Assembly: GCA_048772705.1 (NCBI GenBank) | Contig: JBLWGC010000012.1 | Location: forward strand, 1-49,633 | Reading direction: 5' to 3' | DNA: 49,633 nucleotides | From: Leidyana gryllorum EB-2025a | Taxonomy: Eukaryota; Apicomplexa | Notes under the pieces: model-generated | What the model saw: the letters and a program-made list of their open reading frames with translations, nothing else | Databases searched by the model: none | What the model was told of the DNA's origin: nothing | Translations under genes and position numbers: made by a program | Shown here: piece after piece, positions 32,562 to 43,250 of the stretch | Layout of the letters: every line of letters starts with the position of its first letter | Numbering within the stretch: the first letter of the stretch is position 1

Positions 32562-33977
32562 TCATCTCAGCAAGCGGTCCAGCAGCTGGCCTCGCTGCTC
32601 GAGAATGAGGTCGCACAGCCTGCGGTCGCGCACTGTGGATTGTTCTAGGGGCTGCGAAGTGGGCTTGTGGGCTAGCTCAGTTGAATGCACTAAGTGGAAG
32701 TCTTCTTCTACCACCGGGGGGATCGGTTTGGCTGGGGTCTGACCGTTCCAACGTAGAGCAAGAGCGTCTAACAGCCCCGCCAGTAGGCTCAAAAGCGGTA
32801 AATGTTTCAGTAGCGATAGGAATTGTCGGAAGAGGACCAAAATGGTAAAGGTTGTAACTGATCGGGCGAGCTTGCGAATGCGTCGAGATGTTGGTACATG
32901 ACGTTTAGATGTCATGGTGACACTATGGCGAAGGTGTTGAGCGCCTCGGTTGAACAAAGCCGTCGAACGCTTCTTGATTGCTCGTTGGCAGTGCTCAACT
33001 AGTTCATTGACTGCGGATGACTCGTGCATCAAACTCAAAGGTCTGGCTGCAAGTGCGTTGACAATCTGCCACGGAAAGATTATAGAAACAAAGACGCTCC
33101 CCCAGATCGATCGTTGAATACTAAACAATCCCATAATGAGGGCTGCAAACGAACCGAAACCCGTGTAATAGATCCAACAGGTCTCAAATTCAAAGATTCT
33201 AGCCTCTGTGCTCCGGTTGAGCAGATCCCACCGGTATTCCACTGCGTAGTATGTAGTCAGCAGAGCTAACTGCACATGAGCGAAGAAGGACCCTGCGAAC
33301 CAGTGGGATATAGAGACCATTATCGTAAATAGTATAGTCAGAGCCACCCGATGCAACATCTGACTCAACGGAACAGTAATGCTCCGTAGAAAGGCCGCTG
33401 GGGTTCGATGTCGTGATGACGCTTTGCGACCGGTGCCCGCAGGCGCCGGCTGAAGGGCTGCAAAAGCCAACGTCGCCATCTCCCGGTACCACAGTGTGTT
33501 AAACGGCAGTGCCAGAACATATAGTGGGGACACTACTGTGGCTTGCGACACCCTCATGCACAGATCCCCCCAGGCATCTGCACTGGCAGGGCTGCTCGAT
33601 GAGTCCATTGATAAAATGGCTGTGGGAAGTCCTGCTCGACATACCAACCAGCTAAGAGAGAACAGGATCCAAAACAGGAAGACGCCGTTGAGAGCAGTGC
33701 ACTTGAGGAGTCGGCGGCGAAAGGGCGCGCAGGTCCGACTTACATTGAAAAAATTGAGGACCCGTAGTGAGTCAAGTACACCCAGGAGGTACAGACGGGC
33801 GCAATCGTGGGCCAGGTGGCAAAGCAGGACGAGGAGACGAACCTTCCCCAGACGAGGCGTTACGGTCTGCACGCGCTCTTGCGAAGAAGACGAACGCCGG
33901 TTCAGCGATCTGTAAGGACGAAGCGGAGATTCTGTACGCATTCTTGAACGCGCTGCGTGAAATCGGCTACGAGTCAT
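32562..33977 (-). CDS. EI24 (etoposide-induced 2.4) homologue, ER membrane protein
   Basis: EI24-family proteins are multi-pass ER proteins linked to autophagy and ER contact. The diagnostic segment is VSPLYVLALPFNTLWYREMA, matching the PLYxxSxxLNTLWYxDIA region. Several hydrophobic helices surround it (FLFWILFSLSWLVC, LTILFTIMVSISHWFAGS, FGSFAALIMGLFS). A 42-nt in-frame stop-free intron (GTAAGT...CTCAAG, near 33704-33745) joins VLNFFN to CTALNGVF. The N-terminus (MTRSRFHAARSRMRTESP) and C-terminus are basic and disordered. The first ATG (33977) overlaps the first ATG of the plus-strand neighbour; Met at 33941 is an alternative start. Confidence 0.83.
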   Translation of the reverse strand: MTRSRFHAARSRMRTESPLRPYRSLNRRSSSSQERVQTVTPRLGKVRLLVLLCHLAHDCARLYLLGVLDSLRVLNFFNVSRTCAPFRRRLLKCTALNGVFLFWILFSLSWLVCRAGLPTAILSMDSSSSPASADAWGDLCMRVSQATVVSPLYVLALPFNTLWYREMATLAFAALQPAPAGTGRKASSRHRTPAAFLRSITVPLSQMLHRVALTILFTIMVSISHWFAGSFFAHVQLALLTTYYAVEYRWDLLNRSTEARIFEFETCWIYYTGFGSFAALIMGLFSIQRSIWGSVFVSIIFPWQIVNALAARPLSLMHESSAVNELVEHCQRAIKKRSTALFNRGAQHLRHSVTMTSKRHVPTSRRIRKLARSVTTFTILVLFRQFLSLLKHLPLLSLLAGLLDALALRWNGQTPAKPIPPVVEEDFHLVHSTELAHKPTSQPLEQSTVRDRRLCDLILEQRGQLLDRLLR

Positions 33978-35365
33978 GACGCGCACTTTGATGATTTTCC
34001 CTCATCAAGTCTGTGTCCCAGAAGCAACCTACACTGCCCTCTTCCACCCCGCCGACCGCTCTCCAACGGTCGTGCGCGTGAGCTGTGCCAATACGGCGGA
34101 TATTACCAGTATGCATCTCCGTGTCTCCCGTGTGCACACACTGAACAGTAACTCCGGAGGTGCAGGATGGGCTCGGCAACCCGCCATTCCCGCCGGAGAC
34201 AGTCTGGCTGTTTCGTCAATGTAGCAATCGTTGGTAAATGCACTCGCTGGAGCTTGATTCCCATTTGATCCCAGCCGCATCGTTACTTTCCCGAAGCTCC
34301 CAAAGGGCGCTAAAGCGACTTCTTTGACCATCTATCTGATGCTGCAGCTGGGGCCCGCTTGTGAAAGTGTGCTGAAGCTCAATATGAATGACGCAGATGT
34401 GGTGGGTATGGTTGGGTGATTCAAAGCCGCATACACACGGCAAGTTCAGTAATGCTCAAGAAATGGCTTCGGGCAGCGTGGTAATCCAGCCTTTTCCCAA
34501 GGTGACTAGGCGCCTGCCAGTCTTGAGTGGAGAATACAAAGGTGATTTGGGTACTTGGGTTGATTGGAAAGGTGGTGATTTATCGGATCAGATCCATTCT
34601 TTGCGCTTCCTACGCCAGTGTTGAGTGAGAAAGGTAAACAGAACATAGCCAAGTTCGTCTCTTCAAGGCGGCCAGCGGTTCTGAAAGTTGTGAGTCCCAT
34701 GGCGGATCGATCTCTTCATTGATTCGGTGCAGTCATGGAATGAAGACGGAGACCGCATCGACGCTGAGCGATACGGATGGTCGCCGCCAAGTGAGCAATC
34801 GCGCTTTTCTTGTCCAGGACCCATGGATGACGACAGCGAAACTGGCGGAAACGATGACTCAAGGGCGAACGCCCAAGTTTTATGTGATTCGAGGTCCAGA
34901 TAGCGCAGCACTAATCGCTTTAACTACGTGGGAGATGCGAGCTGGACGTCCCCGAGACACCTTTGTCTCTTATCTGAGATATGTGAGTTCTGCTTTGGTC
35001 GACGCAGAGCATATGTGGTCTTCTTCCCCCAGACGGGGATACTGCGCGTACTACATGGCGCGTGCGAGGGAGGGTTACGAATAGCTCAGACGGTGAGAAG
35101 AACTTGAAAGTTGAGGGTCATTTCTGGGGTGGTGTCATATCAGAGACGGTACAGAGACTCCATCAATATGGAAGATCTGACCCACCTGTGCAATTCGGTG
35201 TACGCGGGTAGTGGAACTGACACGCCGATAACACTCTACCAAGCAAATGATGGGCTGGAACTGGATGAGGAAAGGGAAAGAATGATCGAGCAATGTGCAG
35301 TGATGGACTTTCAGCCAGTGTCTAGGCCTGTGATTTCCTCATGGGTCTTGGAGCAGGACACCTAA
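33976..35365 (+). CDS. Unknown multi-exon protein (about 300 aa or more)
   Basis: A chain of small exons keeps one frame when 28-55-nt introns are removed: TPEVQDGLGNPPFPPETVWL, RIVTFPKLPKGAKATSLTIY, MASGSVVIQPFPKVTRR, DPFFALPTPVLSEKGKQ, SWNEDGDRIDAERYGWSPP, KLAETMTQGRTPKFYVIRG with SAALIALTTWEMRAGRP, TGILRVLHGACEGGLRIAQT, and RRYRDSINMEDL to EQDT at the stop 35363-35365. Donors are GTGAGT, GTGATT, GTAAAT or GTATGG types. The first exon (MTRTLMIFPHQ, ATG 33976) joins by a poor 28-nt intron, so the 5' end is uncertain. A minus-strand frame at 34029-34331 competes with the first exons. No family was recognised. It ends 27 nt before PWD. Confidence 0.5.
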
Positions 35366-35392
35366 ACTTTTAGTCTCAATAACTCCCCTGTT

Positions 35393-38300
35393 ATGTTTGC
35401 TGTCCCCCCCCCTGTGGCTGTGTTCGAATGCCGGTGCGACGAAACTGTTATAGGTCAAGCTGTGTTCGTTGTGGGAAATATCCCACAACTCGGGGAATGG
35501 AACACTAATCGCGCCACTTCTCTCATTACCAGTGACAAAGAATTCCCTCTCTGGCGCTCTTGCGTCATCAGACTCGACACCCAACAACCTGGAGACACTC
35601 TCGAGTTCAAGTTCTTCGTCGCCACATCCACAACGGATCCAAACCCACGCTGGGAAACCTGTTGCAATCGTCGCTTCCGCTGCCCCAAATCCGGACAGGT
35701 CGCACGAGTTGTGGCTCGATTCGGTAGGTATCCGTCCGCTCCTCAGCCCTCCCAACTTGGGTCGCTTGCCACGCAGGACGAAATAGCGATGTCGCTGTGA
35801 CCCTCTCCGATTCGGCTTCCACGGAACGCGTTTTCGAAACCACAACTGGAGATGAGGGTCTCGAGCAACCCTCCACCAACATCATCCTCCCTAACAACCT
35901 GCCGGAGGATCAGCTGAATGACAGACCGACGCCTCCGGCCAGATTTGAGCCAGTGGCTCAGTTCCTCCAACGTATGCAGAAGCTCGATGGACTCTCCTGT
36001 CCGGCGAAGCAAATCCTCGAGCAGAACGAACATGCTTGTGAGTTGAGGCACACAGCAGAGCACTGGTGGAATGTGCTGTTTCAGCCTCCATGCGGCAGAA
36101 GCTCATGCTGGCCCGCAATGTTCTATGGGAAGCCGTTCAGCAATTTGGCGAACAACCCGGAGTAGCGGCCTGGCGCAGCGATCGCAGCCGCCCGCTACTC
36201 CATGCTTTGGCTAGCGTATACACATATGTCAATTGGGTGGGCACCGGTGTCCTTCCTTGCAAAGAGGACGGAGGCCACCATCGTCCTAACCAGACGGCTT
36301 TGGTTGCCAAAGACATTATGAGTGTTTGTGAACAGATGCGCGACAACATCCAGGTGAGTGGATTGGTGCTCACACAAGGTGACAACGCAATATGGCGTCT
36401 CGCACACACGTTTGTCACCCTCGAGACATGAGCAAATTGAGTATCGTGAAGTGCTGATGACGCGCGCTACATCTACACATGACGACTGCCCTTTCAGGTC
36501 CTCCGTGGAGTCGTGGGAGAGCACATCTGGGAGGCTGATTTAGCTGAATACCTCACGCGGCAAATGCAGCCTTATCTCCCGTCGTTCAGTGCTGCTTTCA
36601 CATGGTACGATTGAGGATGTGTGGAGAGCCGGTCTGTCATTTGTGAATGCAGCGCTGTGCCTTTGACCAGAATCCGCGACATTGCCCATCGCAACGATAT
36701 CAATCAAGATCTCAAGCGAGAGATCAAGACGAGGCTTCAGAATAAGTTGCATCGTTGTGCTGGTCCGGAGGACCTCAAGACTTCGACAGAGCTCTTGCAG
36801 CGTTTCCATAGAAACCGAGATCATTATCCACACGACTTTATACGGGAATTTGAGATCTTTCACAACGAGTTGATTGACTTCTTCAATGCGGGAGGTCTCG
36901 TAGAGAGACTGGAGAAGATCAAAGGGAGCATCAGCAACACGATTCAAGTCAACGCCATCAAGTGAGTGTTCTGACTGCAGGTTTGATGAAAAATGGTCGT
37001 GCAGCCGCCTGCTTACTGTCAAGTTTCAAGTGGAGACGAGCGGGCAAAGGTCCGGTTTGGAGCGCGCCGAGAGCCTTCTGAGCCTCATTCGCACCTGTAC
37101 ACTCCTTCGAGCTGCATTTGCGCTGGACTTTGAGAAGGGGATGGCGTTCTTTGCTCAAGATCCTTCGCACACTCAGTCCCTGTGAGTCTCAAAACCTTCG
37201 GCCTTCTTATTTCACGTCTTGCAGACGTCTGGCGGACGTTCAGGTGGAGACGTATTTGTTCTCGCTGTTTTCACAAGTTGTGAATGAGGTCGAAAGTGTG
37301 ACACGCAATTCATTTGGAACGGCAGATTCTGAGTTCCAAGCTCGTGTCCTGTCCATTCTGATTACTCTGATGAGCGACGGGCTGACAAACTTGGGTCACT
37401 CTGGATTTGCAGCTCAGATCAGTCGTTTGATAGCGCGGGAAGCCCGGCTGTGTATGGAGGGCGGCCAGTTGGACCGTCGATATTTCCTGCTTCATACAGC
37501 TTCGTTGACCCGGCGTGTTCTACGTATTACTCAAGCTTTCAGCGATTTGGTGAGCGCGGTGATGCCCGTTCCGCAAACAGAGACGTTCGGGTGCGCGTTG
37601 GGGGTGAATCAAAACGCCGCTCGAATCTTCACGGAAGGCCAGATCCGCGGCTCACTTGTGTTCCAGTTGTCGCGAGCGGCCTCGTTGTCACTTCGTCTCG
37701 CCGAAGTTGAATGTCTCAAAGCTTCTCCCTACGCCACCGTGTGTGACGGTGAAGCGATTGGACTCTTTGTTCCCTCTGATACCCTGGAAACGATCGAGTT
37801 GAGCCTGCGAGACGCATTAGCTAACTTCAGATCTTCCAACTCTCCCATCTCCTTGGTACTTTATCTACGCCACGCCACTGGCGACGAAGAGATTGAAGGT
37901 TTGGGACAACGCTTGTCCGTTGCTCTCGAAACACCCATCCATTTGGGCGCTATCCTCCTCGCGCACGATTTGCCTGCCTTATCCCATCTCGGTAAGTGAC
38001 TGAACTGAAGTCGCTTTGGGGATGAGAGTGGTGGCGAAAGGGTCGCCAGTCTTGGCTACGCTCTCGACAACAGTCTCGTTTTCTTCGTCGTGTGCTGGTT
38101 GGCAGCTCCGATCTCATCCGTTGTGCTCTCAGGTGTCCGAGCGCGGCAGGGTCAGATTCCTTTCGTGGCAATTTCTGCGCCTGTGGTGGATCTGGCTGCC
38201 CTGGAGGGTCGTTACAAACACAAGTGGGTCAAGTTGAGTACGAAAGGCACAGCTGAGGTGCTTACGATTGTGGATGGCGGGCAGCAAGGGACCGGTTCAG

Positions 38301-39552
38301 ATGTCAAAGTGACGAGTCAGCAAGCACCATTGAAGCAAGGGAGTTTGAGCGCGGACCTCCGGCCTGTGATCAGTGATGATTTTACGGTGGTATCCGGATC
38401 ATTGATTACGTTGGAGACTTGCGGTGCCAAGGCTGCTGCTTGTCAAGAAATGCTATCGATTATAGCTCATGGCTCGATGACTGATTACAATGCGCCCGCG
38501 TGTGTGTGTCTCCCGTTTGGATGTTTTGAGGCTGCATTGGACTGGGACGACAACAGAGCGAGCACTTCGCGTCTTCGAGCTCTCATTGCGGGTTTGCCCA
38601 ACCTCAGTGGTTCTGCTTTGACTGTGGCTACAGAGGAATTGAAGTCTGTAGTTGTGAAGGGTATGGAGCTATCCAAGGAGGCTCAGAGCCTTCTGGCCAA
38701 GACTGTCATGGACAACTTTTTGCTGAGAGACCTGATGGGGCCGCGGAGACACGGAATTATCCATCTGATGGTCCGTTCGAGCAGCAATGTGGAAGACCTG
38801 CAAGGGGTGAGTGGAGCGGGTCTCTACGAGTCGCTTCCGGCTCAAGTGGTTGTTGATCTGGAGGGTAATTCTAGCCGTCCCTTGGTCGAGTCGATGGATG
38901 TTTCAAGTCTTTGGGAGGCCATAAAGCTGGTCTGGATCAGTCTCTACACCGATCGCGCGATTCTCGCCCGCCGAGCCGCCGGCATCCGCGGCGCGCGAAT
39001 GGCTGTCCTCATTCAGCCGCTGATCCCGGCCTCCTGGAGTTTCATCGCTCACACACGGTGCCCAGCGGGTGTTGTGCCAGAACTCAAAGGCAACGAAGAT
39101 AAGTATATTTATGTAGAATGTGCGAGAGGACTGGGAGAGGCCCTGGCGGGTGGTGGAGCGGGCTTGGGTGGTGGCCGTCCAACACGAATTGCAATAGCTG
39201 AAGACGGCTCAAGTATAGTGTGCGACTCAATCTGGGATCTGCACGGACGCTATCAAGCGACACATGGCCATCTCGAACGGGTATACACTGCTCTCGGACC
39301 AAATGAGAGTACACCACCCTTCTGGATGGCTTTGGCGAATCGGCTACAAGGACTCCGACGGTTGGAACAACAATTCGGCTGTCCTCAGGTGAGTCCAAGA
39401 TCTAATATTTGTGCCCATCTTGCCATCAGGACGTGGAGGGCTGCTTTGTTGAGCCTTTAGCAGCTCCTCAGACCCCAGCCGAAGCTGATCGAGTACCCTC
39501 GCCTCGCGATTTGGGACTATTTGTCCTCCAATCTCGGCCTCAAGCGATTTAG
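35393..39552 (+). CDS. Phosphoglucan water dikinase (PWD/GWD3-like) with N-terminal CBM20
   Basis: PWD transfers the beta-phosphate of ATP to glucan, opening storage polysaccharide to degradation. ATG 35393. Residues 1-~110 are a CBM20 starch-binding fold (FVVGNIPQLGEWN, FKFFVA). The GWD core has PLTRIRDIAHRNDIN and NKLHRCAGPEDL. The catalytic phospho-His motif is LPALSHL-G/VRARQGQIPF, split by an intron after the Gly. The C-terminal ATP-grasp-like dikinase domain has MVRSSSNVEDLQG and the end QDVEGCFVEP...GLFVLQSRPQ. Introns are near 35727-35777, 36041-36087, 36354-36497 (with a TGTCACC inverted repeat), 36602-36650, 36962-37004, 37181-37224, 37993-38131 and 39389-39431. All core motifs are present. 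HLGVR rather than HVSVR favours the PWD class. Confidence 0.94.
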
Positions 39553-39611
39553 TTGACTGGATTTTTTACTTTTGTTCTCCCCCAGAAAGTCAACAAACTT
39601 CAAACCACGCA

Positions 39612-40258
39612 ATGCAAGGTTCTTTCCCCACCCTCATATACGTCCCCAGTAAGAACGAGAGTGTGTGTGTGCTTATTTTGACCTCCGCTGATAGTCGCCG
39701 ACCCCCTACCATTCGAAGAGATGCAATCGGCTCATAAGAACTGTCCGTCCGACATCCAATGGACCGATCCGGAAGCGGATGTTGCATTTCATATTTCGCT
39801 GTCAGGATCCCTGACACTGTGTGACTATCAGATCAAACCGTTCGTCAATACATTGAAGCGGGTGTGTACTGAGGAAGGATATCCGTAAGGCGTCACGTTT
39901 GACTACAACGCCCCTAAACATCCCACGGCGGTTCAGGTTGAGTATAGTGGTTGATCGATCTGACATTGACGTGCTCAAGTCACCAACTCGCAACTATCTG
40001 GCCGCGATGTGCAAGACAAACTCGGCACTAACCGATTTATTTGGGATCATCAAAAGCAGTTATGAAGAAGCTTTGGGTCAAAAGTACCCGCACGACACCT
40101 TTCGGCCCCATGTGACACTCGGTTGGTGGCCAGCCTCCTCCGATCCACGGCCCAGTGCTACTGATCAACTCAATGTGGCTCCGCTCAAAGTGTTTGTGAG
40201 CCGCATAATCCTGCGGATCGGATGCAAGGACTACCCTCTGGTTCTCGGAGGGGAGTGA
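39612..40258 (+). CDS. USB1: USB1, U6 snRNA 3' phosphodiesterase
   Basis: USB1 trims and protects the 3' end of U6 snRNA; it is a 2H-phosphodiesterase. ATG 39612 (MQGSFPTLIYVP). Introns near 39649-39693 (phase 1) and 39887-39937 (phase 2) join the exons. The two catalytic HxS/T motifs are FHISLSGS and PHVTLGWW, about 100 residues apart as in the family. The end IILRIGCKDYPLVL matches the RCKxGNK..L tail. The protein is ~180 residues and short at the N-terminus. A pyrimidine-rich tract ending CCCCCAG lies ~27 nt upstream of the ATG, so a 5' exon is possible. It starts 59 nt after PWD. Confidence 0.88.
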
Positions 40259-40488
40259 CGGGAAAACTTGAACTCGTCTCTGGCATTCTACATTACTGCC
40301 TTGGGGCCCGATACAAAGACGTGCGCGCGCGGGTCTTTCCGTTCTACCCGAACACGCGCTATTGCGCGTATACATTTCCGCGAGGTCTTTTCGTTGACGC
40401 AAACACATGCGCCTGTCCCGAAAGGAACTGTCATTCCCATTCGTCCGTCACATCTACACTGGACAACACACGGCATATCGCTTTCAGC

Positions 40489-41124
40489 ATGTTGGTCGAA
40501 ACAATGGCTTCCTCCACCAGTGTGTCGGACGGAGATGGCGAGAAGAGGGGCCTTTTCTCACGACGCAAGTGGACCACTTCGGCCTCGCAGAAGCCTCAAG
40601 CCAAGCAAATTGACCAGCCCGAAGAATCGCAATGGTCCCCCCCCATGGATGCCGGCCTTGATGTGAGACCTTTAACCCCGCCGCCTCACGACAGGCCGGC
40701 TGCTGACCGGAAGGATAAGAGAAAATCAATCAGAGACTTCTTCGGGACAAAGCGGTTTCACCCAATAAGCTCATGTCTTCCCCGTGGACGACATCAAGTG
40801 GTGGAAAAGACTGAGGAACCGACCATTGAGTCCAGTCCCTTCACCCCCTGCCTTCCGAGCTCCCGGCCTTCAAAGGAGCCCAGTGTCACCGACACTATAT
40901 ATCCTCGTGGACTAACCACTTCGGCTGGAGCCACTGGCTATAACTCTCAAGGCTTGGAGTCAATCCCTCTCAGTGACTTGGATCTTGATGAAGACCTCAA
41001 ATCTCATCCGAATCCCAACTCCAAGCGACAGAGGTTACGACTACACTTCCGTCAGCTGAAGCATAGTACCAAGTGTCACCTAATGCGATTTCTAGCCGTT
41101 TCAATGCGGGCTAAGGTGCACTGA
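40489..41124 (+). CDS. Unknown, disordered basic protein with PIP-like box
   Basis: ATG 40489 (MLVETMASSTSVSDG) or ATG 40504 runs to TGA 41122-41124, one exon, ~210 residues. It is Pro/Ser/Lys-rich and mostly disordered. KRKSIRDFFGTKRF near residue 80 resembles a PCNA-interacting box (x-x-I-x-x-F-F with flanking basics), but the usual Gln is a Lys. The C-terminal ~30 residues (RLRLHFRQLKHSTKCHLMRF) form a basic helix. The open frame extends upstream to 40222 but with low-complexity sequence and a GTGCGCGCGCG tract, judged non-coding. The stop is seven bases from the stop of the convergent gene. Confidence 0.5.
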   Translation: MLVETMASSTSVSDGDGEKRGLFSRRKWTTSASQKPQAKQIDQPEESQWSPPMDAGLDVRPLTPPPHDRPAADRKDKRKSIRDFFGTKRFHPISSCLPRGRHQVVEKTEEPTIESSPFTPCLPSSRPSKEPSVTDTIYPRGLTTSAGATGYNSQGLESIPLSDLDLDEDLKSHPNPNSKRQRLRLHFRQLKHSTKCHLMRFLAVSMRAKVH

Positions 41125-41131
41125 GACGCTG

Positions 41132-43250
41132 TCATCTGAGGTCGCCGACCAAGTACAAGAAGGTCACGTGGAGGACCTCTGCGACGCGCCTGACAAATCG
41201 GCGGTCTTCGCTGGACTCATCAGCAACGAAAAGTCTCAATTTGCTCCACAACGAGAGTTCGCCCAGCGGTCCAATAATGTCTGCTCCTCTGGGTAGCAGC
41301 CCCAGAATGGCTGTTGCCATGATGGGTAAAGCTGAATGGGGCTCTTCATCATCTTCTTCTCCTTTCGAAGTCAATGGTGGCACATCGAGCTTCGGTGTAC
41401 GCCGGGCCAGACGGTTTGCTTCCCGCTGCGAACGCTCAACCTCACTCACAGCCAAAGTGGCGTCAGTATGAGTGCTCAGACACGCCAAGAGATTTATTAT
41501 CGCATTCACCTCGGTCGGGAGGTGTGTCATCGGAACCAATAACCGGCCTGGAAACGCGGGTTGCGCTTGGTAACGACGACCCCTCGGCAGCACCGTTCGG
41601 ATCCACAGATACAACAAACTCAAGAGACCGTCGCGTCCCAGATGGTCCTCCATTCGACGGCACAGATAGTGCAGCGTGTCCTCTTCCAGCCACACAGCAG
41701 GGGGTATATAATTCTCCGAAACTTGATTAGTCAGCAGCTGTTGGGAAACCTCCAGCAACTCTTCCGTGCGACTTCCACGGCCAAACAATACCGTAGCTAC
41801 AGACCATGGGTCATCCCCTGCGAAATCAACGTAGTCTCGAACAACACCTTGTAAGATCCGGATGTCAGTGACAACACCCCGCAAAACCCTCAAATCTGCC
41901 ACCGTCTTCTCATTGTCGGGGTCTGCATCCACATTCTGGGGCTCAACGGGAGTTGCCGGCAACTCAGCAAAGGCCTGCAAACTCGATCGCACACTCGGAG
42001 ACACGGTTAACCCCTCTGCTATTCGCAGATGATATATAGTCATTTGGGCTTCTAAGACCGATATAGAACCTATACAACTCGCCGCGTTCACCGCCACCTC
42101 CTCTGCGCGGATCTCGGAAGCTTTTGACACGGGCGTAGATTCAGTTGAAGGTACATCTGCTGCTACGGTATCTTTCCCCGGGGTGCTGGTGGTCAGTGGA
42201 GTGCCTGAGGAAGCTGAAGGAGTGGGTTCCACAAGTTCTGGACTTTCCGTGATCTCCGCATCCTTTCCTGCTGCCGGGGTCGCGGCCTGGGCTTCACTTG
42301 TGTTGGGTGTGCCCGGTGTTTCTCGCGGCCCTTCTTGACGCAAACCCCGCACGAAGGCAAATCGATTCACATTCCGATACTCAAGTGAGCGCAGCAAGCT
42401 GAGTGCCTCTGTGTGAGCCTTAGTTTCGGCTGCGACATATAGATAAAACTGAAGAGTGAGTGGCGAAGGTTCCTGAAGAGTTAGTTCACTGTGGTATGGG
42501 AGCGCTGGCACGGTGTGTGCTTACTCTGTCATCGAGAAGAATGGCTCGTTCCAGCTGTATGCGAGCTTCGCGACCTTCCGCGGGTGAGAGGGTGAGCACA
42601 TTACAATAGTCAGTGGAAGTTAATTCCTCGCGGACTTTGAGAAGGACTCGTAGCCACGCGTTGATTTCGGGTGCGTTCTCCCGCACCACCTTTGAGCTTG
42701 AGTAGACTTGACGACTGTTCGCGGAGCATTGGAAGAAGAAAAGCAATTGTTGTGCTTACTAACTATTTGTCTCCAGGACAGATGGGAGCCGGCCGTTTGC
42801 CAGACCTAGGAGGTGCAAAGGGTAGACGAGATCTCGCCTGAGGTTGGAGTTGTTGGAGTAGAGGGCCTCCAAGAGAGCTTTTTCGAAGTCATTGAAGAGC
42901 GCCAACTTGGCTCTGTCTTTTGGGAGCACAATAAGTGTTCGCGCTCGAATCAGAACTTGCTGGATAAGAGCGAAGGACTGGGAAGTGAGACACTCTCCAC
43001 TCGAAAGACAGCCCAACAAGGTCTCTATATATGGCACGAGTGCCGCTGGGTCAGTGTTGAGAGGCTCAGGAGTCTCAACAGGTGTGTCCGTTTGGGGCGA
43101 TGTTAGTTGGAAGGCTGCAAGCCGTAGCCATCGCCAGAAGAGGCGTCTCGTATGCAGCAGAACTGATGGTGGGGCTGCATAGCTTGTGTGTCCAATAGTA
43201 TCTGTGAGGGAGAGGGAAACATTTGAGAGATAATTACTCCTTCTGCGCAT
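41132..43250 (-). CDS. Unknown large helical protein (~670 aa)
   Basis: ATG 43250 (MRRR) is followed by a likely 36-nt in-frame intron (GTAATT...CACAG), then TIGHTSYAAPPSVLLHTRRL and a helical N-terminal region. Introns near 42723-42770 (GTAAGC...AACAG, phase 2) and 42483-42527 (phase 0) connect VLETNSY-RQVYSSSKVV to LLDDR-EPSPLTLQFYLYVAAE. A Thr/Pro/Glu-rich insert (~residues 290-390) splits two helical halves. The second half has DDPWSVATVLFGRGSRTEEL and LLSLLYLWIRTVLPRGRRY. The repeated helix pairs suggest a scaffold, but no family is recognised. It is divergent from the RBBP6 homologue, with 78 nt between starts. Confidence 0.62.

Noticed and set aside
34029-34331. A minus-strand gene MVKEVALAPFGSFGKV
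   Set aside because: It competes with plus-strand exons (RIVTFPKLPKGAKAT) that connect by splicing to well-composed downstream exons; not excluded.
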